Below, in pieces: positions 40,501-52,418 of a DNA stretch of 64,000 nt. The notes beneath the pieces were generated by a model. That model was given only the letters and a program-made list of their open reading frames with translations, had not been told where the DNA came from and made no database searches. A program made the translations under genes and the position numbers. The DNA is taken from positions 248,001 through 312,000 of the forward strand of contig NOWV01000045.1 of assembly GCA_003344405.1 (NCBI GenBank), read 5' to 3'. How positions within the stretch are numbered: the stretch's first letter is position 1; each line of letters starts with the position of its first letter. This DNA is from Trichoplax sp. H2. Its lineage: Eukaryota; Placozoa; Uniplacotomia; Trichoplacea.

Positions 40501-41004
40501 GCCTATTAAGTACTAAACAATTTCATTTTTGGAGCTTGCTAAGTAAAGATTTTGAAAATATCTTACATGATCTTTGCAGTTAAAATCAGTATATTTTATC
40601 TATATGTGATAAACGTAATTTTTCCAAAACTACAGGAATTAAGCTTACTTCTGCATCCTAAAACTTCCACGTAGACTGGTATCTTATAGAAGATAGCTAC
40701 AATTTTTATGTACTCGTGTATGTATGTATGCATTACCATCGTGTGAATTTTTTAAAGTATCAAAATGATGATTAAAACTAGGTCATCGTACTAGGAGTCT
40801 GCATAAATAGTGACATAGTCAATCACAAAGCTGTCATTAACATATTGATTGGATACTGCATATATAGGACGACAAGATTTTTAGCCAACACCAGAACTAG
40901 AATCCCTTAAAATCAGTCATTACGTAAGTATTACGTTTATTTAAAATTTATGTGTGCGGATAGCACCGGGTATACATTAATAATTGAATAATAATCCCAT
41001 ATAA
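37587..41004. other. Intergenic, no gene seen
   Basis: 3.4 kb of AT-rich sequence between the two spondin genes. No coding exon, RNA gene or strong repeat was recognised; an 81-codon minus frame at 40100-40345 has no family marks. Confidence 0.4.
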
Positions 41005-41442
41005 TCGATAGTAAAATTGTGAAACAAATATTGGATGAAAAAAAAGCTCACATGAAATTTAAAACCAAAATTCAAAGTGTTGATTCAATCGATATTGCAG
41101 CACTTTGCATATAAGGGGTGCTACGGACAATATTATCACCTTGCCCTTTCTATCATGTTCGCAAATCTACTACATTATAACCAAAATATCTTCGATTACG
41201 GTGCACAAACATAATTATAGGCAAACAAGGCACTTACTTTAACTTATTTTACCCTAAAGCAGTAGAACCATTTCAGTAGCAACGATATTTAGGCATAGCC
41301 GTAGTACTAGTGAAACTAATTGCCATTAAGATACGCCTAAGGTTTCTAGTAGTAATTAAACTTATATCAATATCCTTGAATTGAGATTACATTCGCACTT
41401 TCCCGCCTCGAAACTAGCTGTAAAACCACGTATACCCTAGAA
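41005..41442. repeat. Direct repeat, left of the gap (438 bp)
   Basis: From tcgatagtaaaattgtg to taccctagaa. The same sequence resumes right after the Ns with few substitutions and a 125-bp deletion (41200-41324 is missing from the right copy). Confidence 0.9.
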
Positions 41443-41462
41443 NNNNNNNNNNNNNNNNNNNN
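41443..41462. other. Assembly gap (20 Ns)
   Basis: Twenty undetermined bases flanked by two copies of one sequence. The true gap size is unknown and may be zero or negative. Confidence 0.99.
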
Positions 41463-41775
41463 TCGATAGTAAAATTGTGAAACAAATATTGGATGAGAAA
41501 AAAGCTCACATGAAAATTAAAACCAAAATTCAAAGTGTTGATTCAATCGATATTGCAGCACTTTGCATATAAGGGGTGCTACGGAAAATATTATCACCTT
41601 GCCCTTTCTATCATGTTCGCAAATCTGCTACATTATAACCAAAACATCTTCGATTACATTAAGATACGCCTAAGGTTTCTAGTAGTAATTAAACTTTTAT
41701 CAATATCCTAGAATTGAGATTACATTCGCACTTTCCCGCCTCGAAACTAGCTGTAAAACCACGTATACCCTAGAA
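41463..41775. repeat. Direct repeat, right of the gap (313 bp)
   Basis: Near-identical to 41005-41442 apart from the 125-bp deletion. The fit at both ends suggests two alleles placed end to end at a contig join rather than a genomic duplication. Confidence 0.9.
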
Positions 41776-41911
41776 CATATCTCATCTGATATTTTATATC
41801 TGCAAAGGATGTAGCTTAAATACATCCATACCGCCTTAATAATTAATCTACTATTTTATACTACGCAGACTCTACGGTAACATACCAAATCGATTGCGGC
41901 AGTATGATAGA

Positions 41912-44900
41912 TTAAGTGGAAGTAAGAAATTTAGCTACATTTGCAATAACCAAGGCAAAGAAGATCAAGGCAATTGATCGCGAAGGACCGGCCATGGCAT
42001 CATTAATTCGACCTATCATAGAAATTATAGCGTTAAATTAAATTCTAATGACGCTAATATGTAGGCAACATTAAAACTGTTTAACAAGATCTCCAAAGAC
42101 TAGCGTAACTCTTATGTTTTGATGGGAAATAGTTTTTCTTATTATGACCGTTTATATTGCGTATCAATAGATACTTAAAGTAATTACCTGTAGTTTGCAA
42201 TCATTTCGGTAACGATCGGTAGCAAGATAATATGAACGATTAATAAAAATGTTAGTGTAACAGTATAATAGATTAACAATATCAGTTTTAATGTAGCAAA
42301 GTAATAAGTATGTCTATGCTTTATTCCTTATAAAGTCACTACACTTCAAAAACTTGATAATAATTACCTGTAGTAGGTTTAACTGCATGGTAGGTGATCA
42401 AAATTATAACAAATTTAGTTAGTAATTCGTAACAACAAGACGATCCGAAGGAATTTAATATTTAATGGCAAGCGTTTACTATCAAGCAATTATTCGAAGT
42501 ATAGCTTCAAATTAATTCTATGCTTAATTACTATACATTACCTGTTGTCGCTGTGGGTACTGATAGCAGGAATTAAATATGAAATTAAAAGATTATTAAC
42601 ATATTCGGATTGATAGGCGATTACAATAGTAAAGTTAATTTAAAGATTCTGAGATAATTTGATAACAAATATCTTCGATCAATGATTGATCTGAACATAG
42701 CTTGAAATTAAATTTATATTAACTACATTACCTCTAGTCGTTGTAGGTACTGATAGCCCCAATTAAACATGAAATAAAAAAATTGTTAGCATTTATGGCT
42801 TAATCAACGATTATAATAGTAAAATTAATTTAAAATTTCTGCTTTTAATATTCGACGGCAAGTGTTTTCCATCAAATGATTATTCTGAGTATAGGTTGAA
42901 ATTACTTTTATATTAAATACGTTACCTGTTGCTGCTGTGGGCGTTGATGGCAATAATTAGATATGAAATTAAAATAAAATGATTGTTAGCATTTTTGGAT
43001 TATTTACCAATTGAAAAAGTAAGATCGATGTTGAATCAGTAAATAAATAAAAGTCGAAATTTTGCTTGAATGACGATATGAAGTTTTTAAGTCAAGGTAT
43101 CTTGACAAAGCTTGAACTCTGATACATATTGAAGATTTCAGATATATTTGAGTATTATGCTATCGATTGTAGAAATACCTTGAGTTGTTCCTGATGGAAA
43201 TGAAACAAAGAAATAAAAGACAATTGTTAAAATTTAGAAAGTTATTAAAAGTCATCGAATATATCTGTACATTAAATCACTGATACTTATGTTATTATCT
43301 GTCTACAATATCGCGAACCTAGCGTGCCGAGTGAACCTAGCGTGCCAAGTGAAAGCAACCTGATATGCAACTTTGCAAAAGGTGGCAAGGAAGTGCCGTT
43401 AGCTCGATAAAATACACTTGATGAATCGTTAGTTGATTTGAGTTGATAGATCGTTCTATTAGTTGCGCTACCGGCGTAGGTATATTGTTCTGTAGGTCCG
43501 GCTTTGGTACCAGCATCCCATAAATACAAATCCAAAGTAGTGTTGCCTATGAATCCGCACTGTTTGGTACAGAAGTTTACACGACTTACGCCAACACACC
43601 AATCTGGACTAGGAGCAATCATCGTTAAAGCAGATAATAGATTAAAATTTTTATTAACATCAACGGTGACAGTATATTTTGCGGTTGGTCCAAGATATGC
43701 ACCAGGAGAGACGAAAACTTTTTTAACTTTGTCAGTCATAGGCGTTAACAAATTTTTTAATGGACCTATAGAGCAAAACAAATAATATCGGTATACGAGG
43801 ATTATTATCTCAGCTTAATTTCTCTAATTCACCGCAAAAATTAATAATTGATTACTTTAAGGTTATGCTAGCGTTGTCGTAATGTCTAGTACAGACTGTA
43901 TCTGTATAATTTTATCTATTTTCAAACTTACCTGCGTTACCAGCTTCAGCAACAGATTCTACTTCAGGTGATGCATATTGACCATATGAATACACGGTTA
44001 GAGCTGGAGAGTGGATAGCTCCAATAAAAGTAGACCAATGAGGAAAGTTAGAGGGATAGAAGGGGTAAGCGGAACTGTTAACCCAGATTCCTTCGAAGGT
44101 TAACTCGTAAGTAGCACTACCTGCGCTACAGCAAGTTGCATCATCTATTTTGAATAGATATAACGATGTATTCGCAATAAGATTATTATTTATCGTTAAT
44201 TACACCGATAATAAATAACTATAGAATAGCAAAGAATATAAACTAATTTAAAATAGTAAATATTTCAATTAAACCACAGTATCAAGCTACCGTACTGAAC
44301 TTTAAAAAGGAAACAATTTCATATTAATTAATTAGTGAATTTACTTTGAATAGGTGTGATTGATATTGTTAATACGTAAATGCAAGAGTCCTTGATACGA
44401 GCGTTATTAGTTAAAAATTTAAAATAATTGTCGCTATTAGATTAACATTTTAATCAAAAAGCATGCGGATGATCATAATAGCGATGCTTTGAAATATTTA
44501 TTATCGTACTTGAAGCTATATTTTGTGATAATCTCTCGATGTGTAACTTAGCATAAGGTGGCAAGGAACCGCCGTTAGCTCGATAAAATACGCTTGATGA
44601 ATCGTTAGTTGATTTGAGTTGATAGATCGTTCTATTGGTAGTACTGCCGGTGTAGGTGTACTGTTCAGCAGCTCCGGCCTTAGTGCCAGCATCCCATAAA
44701 TATAAATCCATAGTCGTGTTGCCTATAAATCCACACTGTTTGGTACAGAAGTTTACACGACTTACACCGACACACCAATCTGGACTAGGAGCAATCATCG
44801 TTAAAGCAGATAATAGGTTAAAGTTATTGTCAACGTCAACAGTGACAGAATATTTTGCAGTTGGCCCAAGAGATCCACCAGGCGAGACGAAGACTTTTTT

Positions 44901-45349
44901 AACTTTACTTGTCATGGGCGTTAATAAATTTTTCAATGGCTCTATTAGAACGAGGTAGATTACGTGTGCAAAATTAGCATCATTACAGCTCTATAATTAT
45001 GAGTAATTATCTGGAGTAAATCCATCAGTAATATATGTCGAATTATTTTAATTTTATTTTTATTCTTACGAGCTTGACCAGCTTCAGCAACGGATTTAAC
45101 TTGAGACGATGCATATTTTCCATATTCATATACCGTTACAGCTGGGGAATGGATAGCTCCAATGAAAGGAGACCAATGGGGAAAGTTAGTCGGATAGTAA
45201 GGGTATGAAGCAGTGTTGGTCCAGATTCCTTCGAAAGTTATCCGATAGGTAGCGCTTCCAACAGTGCAACAACTTGCATCATTAGCCGCCAAAGTAGATG
45301 CAAAAATGATGCATAGCAGTGCAAAAATGGCAGAAGAATGAGTAGTCAT
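41912..45349 (-). CDS. Two-domain Spondin_N surface protein with Thr/Pro stalk
   Basis: Minus-strand exons: 45070..45349 (signal peptide MTTHSSAIFALLCIIFASTL and first half of domain 1), 44510..44941 (second half of domain 1), 43932..44144 (first half of domain 2, no signal peptide of its own), 43337..43765 (second half of domain 2), micro-exons 43179..43190, about 42926..42934, 42732..42749, 42542..42559 and 42368..42382, and 41912..42012 (hydrophobic C-terminus SIALIFFALVIANVAKF, GPI-type). All introns are phase 1 and lengths keep frame, giving about 505 residues. Both domains carry PHWS, GAIHSPA, IAPSPDWCVGVSRVNFC and LYLWDAGT. The reading as one gene rests on two points: domain 2 begins with an acceptor rather than a start codon, and the split codon restores Asn-Asp-Ala, as in domain 1. 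The alternative is two adjacent genes, one missing its first exon. Function is unknown. Confidence 0.8.
42188..43190 (-). repeat. Tandem array of ~190-bp intron/micro-exon units
   Basis: Six donor-side copies are spaced about 175-250 bp apart, at 42188, 42368, 42542, 42732, 42926 and 43179. Introns between them are alignable by eye: a gaaattaaa block, a taatagtaaa block, then ttaatttaaa, followed by a ttatattaa stretch before the next donor. Exon cores are 12-18 bp and encode Pro-Thr-Ala-Thr-Thr-like peptides. Confidence 0.75.
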
Positions 45350-47420
45350 CTTGACAGAAATAAGAGTCTGAAACGGATAATGAAAGAACTATCAGCAATA
45401 AAGGATGGAAATAATTTTGTATATTTCCATCTTTGTGTAATAGAGCTACCATGATATGACGCATCTCTTTAACATTTGCAGTAAGATATTTTAGTGAGAA
45501 TTACGAGCAGAATGATGAAAGTAAAAATTACGCGGTTTATTTCGCATTTAAATTGTATTAACAAACATAGGAAAAATTTTTTAATTAATGATATTCGTAC
45601 TCTTTTCGTTAGAATTACCATGAGAAATTTAAGTCCATTTTTTAGTATAGCAATCATCTAACTGTATATAATTTTACTTTCATTTTAGCAACAAGTTGGC
45701 TATATTTTACTAACGGGTATCGATAGATAGATATATCGTAATTTCACTTACCAATCTTTAGAATCGATGTACTGCAACGTCAAAGCAAATCTTAATGACT
45801 CTGCAATTATGCTGCAACCTTCTGATTAACAGGCTATATGTACCGTATATATTGACTGTACCAGTATATTCATGTAATGTTAACCGTATTCAAGAATAGA
45901 AATTATAGCATAATTGAATAGGAATGCAAAGGTGATGGGTTCGTACCTGGTATAATAAGGTACAGTGCAATGGTCGTCATAATGATGTTTGCATTTATAC
46001 AATTGCATATTATTTTAATAAGGCAATTATTTAATAAGGGCATATTAAGAATATAATGAATGTCTTTTATACAATATAGTGAGTGTACTGTAATTGTAGT
46101 TTAGTAGTTACAAAAGCAATTCTCCTCATTGGCACAATAGGGTCACATTTTAAAAAAGACTATGGTAAAATTTTTCAAGCAGTTACGACGAATAAAAATT
46201 GCGATATCTTCGAGTAATACGAAAGCAACTCTATAATAATGTTTGAGTTCATTATGTAAAATGAGTACGTACTGAACCATTCATTACACATCTCTAATTA
46301 CAGCTATTAAATAAAGTGAATCACATACGTATTGACAAACAAGTACTTTTAGAGAGCTTATTGCTATATTTTGCCTGTACTACATGATTGAATAAAAATT
46401 TAGTGTGATGGTGATAATTTTGTGGTAACGTATGAACAAGAACCACTAGAATTTAATTAGGTGCATTAAAGCTCAATATATATAATCAGCTTCAGCAATA
46501 GAATACAATTCAGAGAAACATTTACAACACTTTAATTAGCTCATTGCTTAATAATGTAATCAGTGCACGTTTAGACTTTCTATGAAAGCTCTTAGGAGAC
46601 CAAACCTTAAAGAATACGTCGCGTTAAAAATATTTAAAATACATTACAGTTATTAAATAATCCATTATTCAATATTTTACTAAGAATGGCGTGATTATGT
46701 CAAAAGTAGCATCCTCTAATTCAGCTTGGCCTAAGAAGCTCATTACTATCTTCAATTTAATTTTTTATGCTGTTTTAACTTTATATACTTATTATTGTAA
46801 TCTGATATACAATATAGACGTGTATTATTATTATAATTTATAATATAATGCCAAGCCATTACGTATGATGCTGTTAAATATTGTTCTTTCTTACCCTAAT
46901 TGTACGTAAAGAAGATCATCTTAATTCTAGTATTTAGGCCATCCTCATACCTACATATGAAACTATTAGATACTAACTGAAAGTATTTATGAATATGGAC
47001 AGAATATACTAAGGCGAAATTTTTATATAATGCCCGGTCAACTTACACATTGTCTAAAGTGGCGAGCATTGTATATATACGTATGCATTGCTAGATTTTT
47101 TCATTACCATTAACATGGAAGTAATGTACATGTTGGTCAGCAACATGTCGAATTGTCGATGCGTAACAATTGCAATTGATTAAAGAGTAAATATACGTTG
47201 ATGTTTCCGTTCGTAGTCATGGATATTAGAATGAACATGAGTCATTCAATGGCATAAATTGTAGTATACTAGAAATTTAAGACTAATTGGCGATAAACTA
47301 TATCTATATAAAAATGTTATGTCCATTTCTGTGATACCGGTAGAACGGGAACGGTAATTGTATTCGTATTCTGATTAGCTACTGTAACCGTATGTAATTT
47401 AGTCTGTCACATTATGGCAA

Positions 47421-47458
47421 GGACTTCTAGGACTAATACGTATTAGTCTTAGAAGTCC
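47421..47458. repeat. 38-bp near-perfect palindrome
   Basis: ggacttctaggactaatac is followed directly by its reverse complement with one mismatch, so it can form a hairpin or cruciform with no loop. Confidence 0.85.
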
Positions 47459-49203
47459 CTAATTATGGGCTATAGAAGATAATCTAGAATTAGCACTTAC
47501 TTAGATAACGCATTAACGATATAATTTCCAATAAATTATACGTTTAATCAGCAGAAATCATTAAAGTTGTAGATATACAGTATGTACAGTATATTGTATA
47601 GACACTACCACATTTCATTTCCTTATCGCATACGGTACCGATACCCCTTAGTGGCGAATAAGATACGCATTAGCGATGTAAGTATTCAATAAATTTTATG
47701 TTTAACCGGCATAAATTATCGTAGTTCTCTCTCTCTATATATATAACATAACAATATGTCATATACATTACTATATTCTATCTCTTTTCTGCATACGCTT
47801 TAATGGCTAGCAAGCTTCGTAGACTTACACTCGTATAATTAGAAAAGATTATAATATGGAAATTAATTTTTGATGATATACGGTCATACGAGAACTTATA
47901 TCATTATGGTCGTTAAGTAAGGATATGTGCAAGGAGCCCATTAGTATGGGAAATGTAGTCAAGGACTTCCAACAATGTAATGATTTCAGCTAATTACAGT
48001 ATTTATCTACTAGGGGATACAAAGAGAAAATTTAGAATTTTCTCTTAAAAATTCTTGATGCAGTACTGCATTGAGAACCATCGTCATGTTAATAACATTT
48101 GACCAAAATACAAGAACAACAAATTCGTTTTAATATATTCATTTATCGATCATTTATTGATAAAGTGATGTTATCTGCTCACTATTTTAAGCAATACAGT
48201 AGCCAATTTCATATCATATATAACAAAATATATTCTAACTGCAGTAGTGCAAGTGTAAGTTATCGTAAAGAGCGTAACGCTATAGCGTTCGATTCAAGAC
48301 CAAAATCAACCAAGGCACTACCAGGGTAACTTCTTGTCCATTGCGTCTCTGTTGTTATTGGCTAACCAGAGCTGCAGCACTATGGAAATAGCTATAATCA
48401 CTCTACAATGTATCAGTGCTAATGCCCCACCTCTTCTGCATGAAGCTTTACATACGTTTAAACGTTTAATGAAACAAGAAAAAATTTACGGTATTACTAA
48501 CGCAAAATAAGGTTTAAAAACAAACAGGCAATATGCTAGTAGAGATAGATAAAAAAAACCGGGTTTTATATCTACGAGTATGTTGCGTACCAGTAGAGTA
48601 TTCATATGTGTTAAGATTAATGATATCTCCAGTTTTTAGAGATTATTATTTAGCATTGATATTGATTATTACATGATCTAGTAGTATTATCATAGCATAG
48701 CTTATTTACTGTAAAGTGAAAAAATATCTGACTAAATAAAGATATAAAAATTGAAAGCACTAGACATACATAAACTGACGAACTCGTATAATTTTATTCA
48801 CGTAGCTACATTGTTCATTTGGCTGCTGATCGAATACAAATGGAAAATCAATCCAATGATTAGTAACGTGAGCAGCCATAAGCATATTTTACTGTTTTGC
48901 AATGATTGCGATCCTTAAATAGGAATTAGGTTTGAAGTTACTATTATTTGAATCGCGTCCAAGTATGGATATTACAGGAATGTTATTGTCATGTTACATG
49001 ATTTATATATATACCATCAAATTCCCCTATTTTGAGCATCCACTACATAGTGCCAGTGCCACATTGGATCACGTTTAAGTATCGTTAGAATGCTAGAAAG
49101 TTCCTTCAAGCAGCTATAAAGCTCTAATCATGATCTCAGATGTTGATCTCTGAACAAAATTATTGTTAAGTAAGCGGCTGATTATATTATAGCAGCAATG
49201 GGT

Positions 49204-49235
49204 TACTAGAAGTTATAACGGTATAATTTCTAGTA
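49204..49235. repeat. Short inverted repeat
   Basis: tactagaagttata and tataatttctagta face each other around four bases (acgg) with one mismatch. Confidence 0.7.
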
Positions 49236-51486
49236 GTCTATTTAGCAGCTCAGAATAAATTTCTGGAAAAGAAATGATGGCTTGCATTATGATTGTGCTA
49301 AAACTTTATTGATAACAATTTTAGTATTTACGATTACTAGGATATTTCATTACTTATCTCCCAGAAAAGATTATATGAGATGGGAAGTAGTAAACGAAAT
49401 TTAATTTAATTGTAATTCATTTCATAAGCTATCGCCGATATTATTCCGTATGCTCACAAATTACAAATACCATAATCCCTAATCAGAAATCTAGAAGAGG
49501 AAGTAGTAGCACGATATATCCCTGATACACCCATTGCTTCTATGACATCATACAGCAAGTGAAATAGGATGGTATTAAAGCAAGATTTGAGCCTTGTAGA
49601 GAAAAAAATACAAGAACTTTTACGTACAGGATATGTGTGACGGTTGACTATAAATTTCTTTTCAATACTTCAAACGATAAAAGAAATTAAATTGACACTG
49701 GTCCCTTAAATTAGAGAAAATTTACACTGTGACTTATGGGTAATTTAATTTTTATAAAGCAGACGCAAACATGGAATATTTTTAGCTTTTTATAACAGCT
49801 AGAAGAGACACAATGATACAGTTCGAGTAGTACGGTACTATTATTTTCTGTGATCAAATTATATGATTTCGAAGAGTATACTACCGGGCTAATAGAATTT
49901 TCAGTTTGTTAAATAGAAGTCAATGGATAGCCTTACAGGTAGGCAACAGTTTTAATTTTAATTTTTATCTGAATAACTTTCATTTTTCATCAACAGCAAT
50001 GCGGGTAATACTTACAGAGTGAATTTTTAAGGAAACTCCGAATATATAAATCAATGTGATTAATTGATATGTATTTAAAAGCAATTTGAAGTTTCAAAGT
50101 TATTTCTAATATATTTTGGATAAAAATTAAATTACTAGCTAGTACGTATCTCAAAATTTTCTATGGCCACCATAGCAAAAATTACTCAAACGTGATTCAA
50201 TCGCAGAGAGTCAAAATTATAACTGTCTAATTACATATCTCCGAGTATATGTTTTCTACTTAGTGATAGCTATAGATACAGTAATCTGCAGTTAAATAAA
50301 ACTCTACAGCTTCTATCTCGTTTACAACAATTAGTTATGGATAACCGGAGACTCTGATACATATACTCGTAAATACATGCAGCCATATAAACTAAATTAT
50401 CACTGTAATATAGATAAAGATCAATACGATATAAGGTGGCATATATCTATATATACACTCCGAGCAGTTGCGCTTATTTCAGTCGGCCTAAATATACAGT
50501 AGTGATACCTTTGCCCTCTGTAACGATGATTGCTTGAATTAGAAAAAAGCTTTTTACCATGTTATGCAGTTTAAAAGTGAGAATTTCAATGCTTATAAGA
50601 ACGTTGAACAGTAAATAAGTCATTGAGACGGTTATTGATACGGTATTTAATTGTGGCGGCATTCCAAAATATCCCCAAATTTATCACTAAAGTCTATTGC
50701 ATTATACCTCCTTGTGTTCTACTTAGTCTTGTTTATTTACGATCGATAGATAACTGAAAAGTATATCAATCTTCTTATTTAGATTCCACTGCACTATTCT
50801 AATAGTAAGGATTCGATCAATACTGCATACGTAAATACATCATCACGTATAGGAGTATCACAATCAATCATAACATTAATGCCGGAACAATAACATTTTC
50901 AAAACTTCAGTCACTACCGAAGCCAACTAGTTTAATTTATCTTTTGTGAAAGATAGCTAATCTGTTCGTTATAAAGAGGCTCTTTTACTTTCCGCCTGTC
51001 GTCTACTGTCATTTATCTGCTGCTACTTTCTTTCTATTTAATTAAGGCTATAGAATAGCCTATTTATATCAATTTTAAGAGAATTTATTTTATTTCAGAT
51101 TCTAAAATAACACTCAAGTCATCAAATCAAAAAATTTCTAGTGGTCTGTGAAAGGATTCATTTCTTTTACATATCGAATAGATCAAACTATAGTTTTTTT
51201 TAACTTTTCACTAGTAATTGGGAGTGCTCATAAGATCTCTACCCCAGTAAATTATACGTAGGAATATGTTTCTTATTAATGTAATATACTCTCTTCGTAC
51301 TAGTAGTAGCGTAATCACATATTACATAAATTTTACTGGAATAACACTACCGCGTAAAATTATCATCTTGTACATTGTACAGCATCAATAGTACTTATTA
51401 TTATTTTTTAAAGAAACCATAGATTGCTTTATAAAATATGGCATATAACATATGAATAAGTTAATTGGGATTGGAATAGGCATCAG

Positions 51487-52418
51487 TGACCTTTACTTTT
51501 TCCAGCCATCGATGCGCAGTCAAATATAACATTGGTAGTCATTAGTTTTTGATGAAGGTAAGGATTGTCTGATAAATTATGAACAGGCCAACTTCGACCA
51601 GGACAAGCATCAATGACCTTGATTTGCTTAGTCATAGATACCGTCATATACTCCACAATACAATTTTTAATGAATATGGCGTTATCTTGATCGTATTGGA
51701 GCCTTAATAATTAAAAACATTATTGTCTCATATCGTCTAGTATTTGCTTAAAGAATGTTTTACCAGCATACCGTCCGTATACAATGCGGTATATAGGCTA
51801 ATATCAATGCTCGATATGGTTATCGTATTTTGTTAAACCCGTCAAAACTTAATTCTGGGTTTATATCTTCGATAGTGGAATCAATTTTATAGTATATGAC
51901 GGTCTACCACATGTTATGATTAGTTAGTTCTTTTTAATTCCTTTTTCTTCACGTAATAAGTTATCTGGAAATTGCCGTATTCTACATCAACAATACAGCA
52001 GTCTCATTTTATCGGCCATGGCGATGATGATTCTGAAGTTGCCGCCGTTTTGTCCATCAAGGCAAATCTACTAGACTATTTCATCGTAAAATAATATCAA
52101 TTAGCTCATCAACCTACGGTTGTTTAATAATAACTAAAACATGCAAAATGTTACGGCATCAGTACTCGGCAACCTTTAAGTTGACGTGATCAATTTATAG
52201 AAAATACGCCATTGGATCTGTTCTTTCAAAGAATAAGTGGAATAGCTGTGTTCTAATTAAATTTGATACAGCATTATAAGAAGTTGTATGATCTATTTTA
52301 AACGCTTTTTGATTACTAATGGATAGGGTAATCTCTGCACATAAAGGTGTAATTACTATGATTACGATTATCAACGAGGACATTGCCGCAGTAGTAAGAA
52401 CCGTGGATTCATCCGACA
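51487..52418 (-). other. Possible divergent coding exons, unidentified
   Basis: Several minus-strand stretches look coding but match no family I know. An ATG at 52418 starts MSDESTVLTTAAMSSLIIV with a hydrophobic signal or anchor segment followed by about 50 residues. A GC-richer piece near 52010-52075 reads GGNFRIIIAMADKM. A 72-codon frame ending in TGA near 51487 contains IKVIDACPGRSWPVHNLS. I could not join them in phase, so this may be a gene with unseen exons, an old pseudogene or chance frames. Confidence 0.25.

Larger units (their letters stand above)
45350..51486. other. Gene-poor upstream region of the spondin gene
   Basis: The promoter of the two-domain spondin gene should lie just above 45350. 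No coding exon was recognised. Inverted repeats occur at 47421-47458 and 49204-49235. Confidence 0.4.

Noticed and set aside
41005-41775. True tandem duplication around the Ns
   Set aside because: The copies meet exactly at an assembly gap and differ like alleles, so an assembly artefact is more likely.
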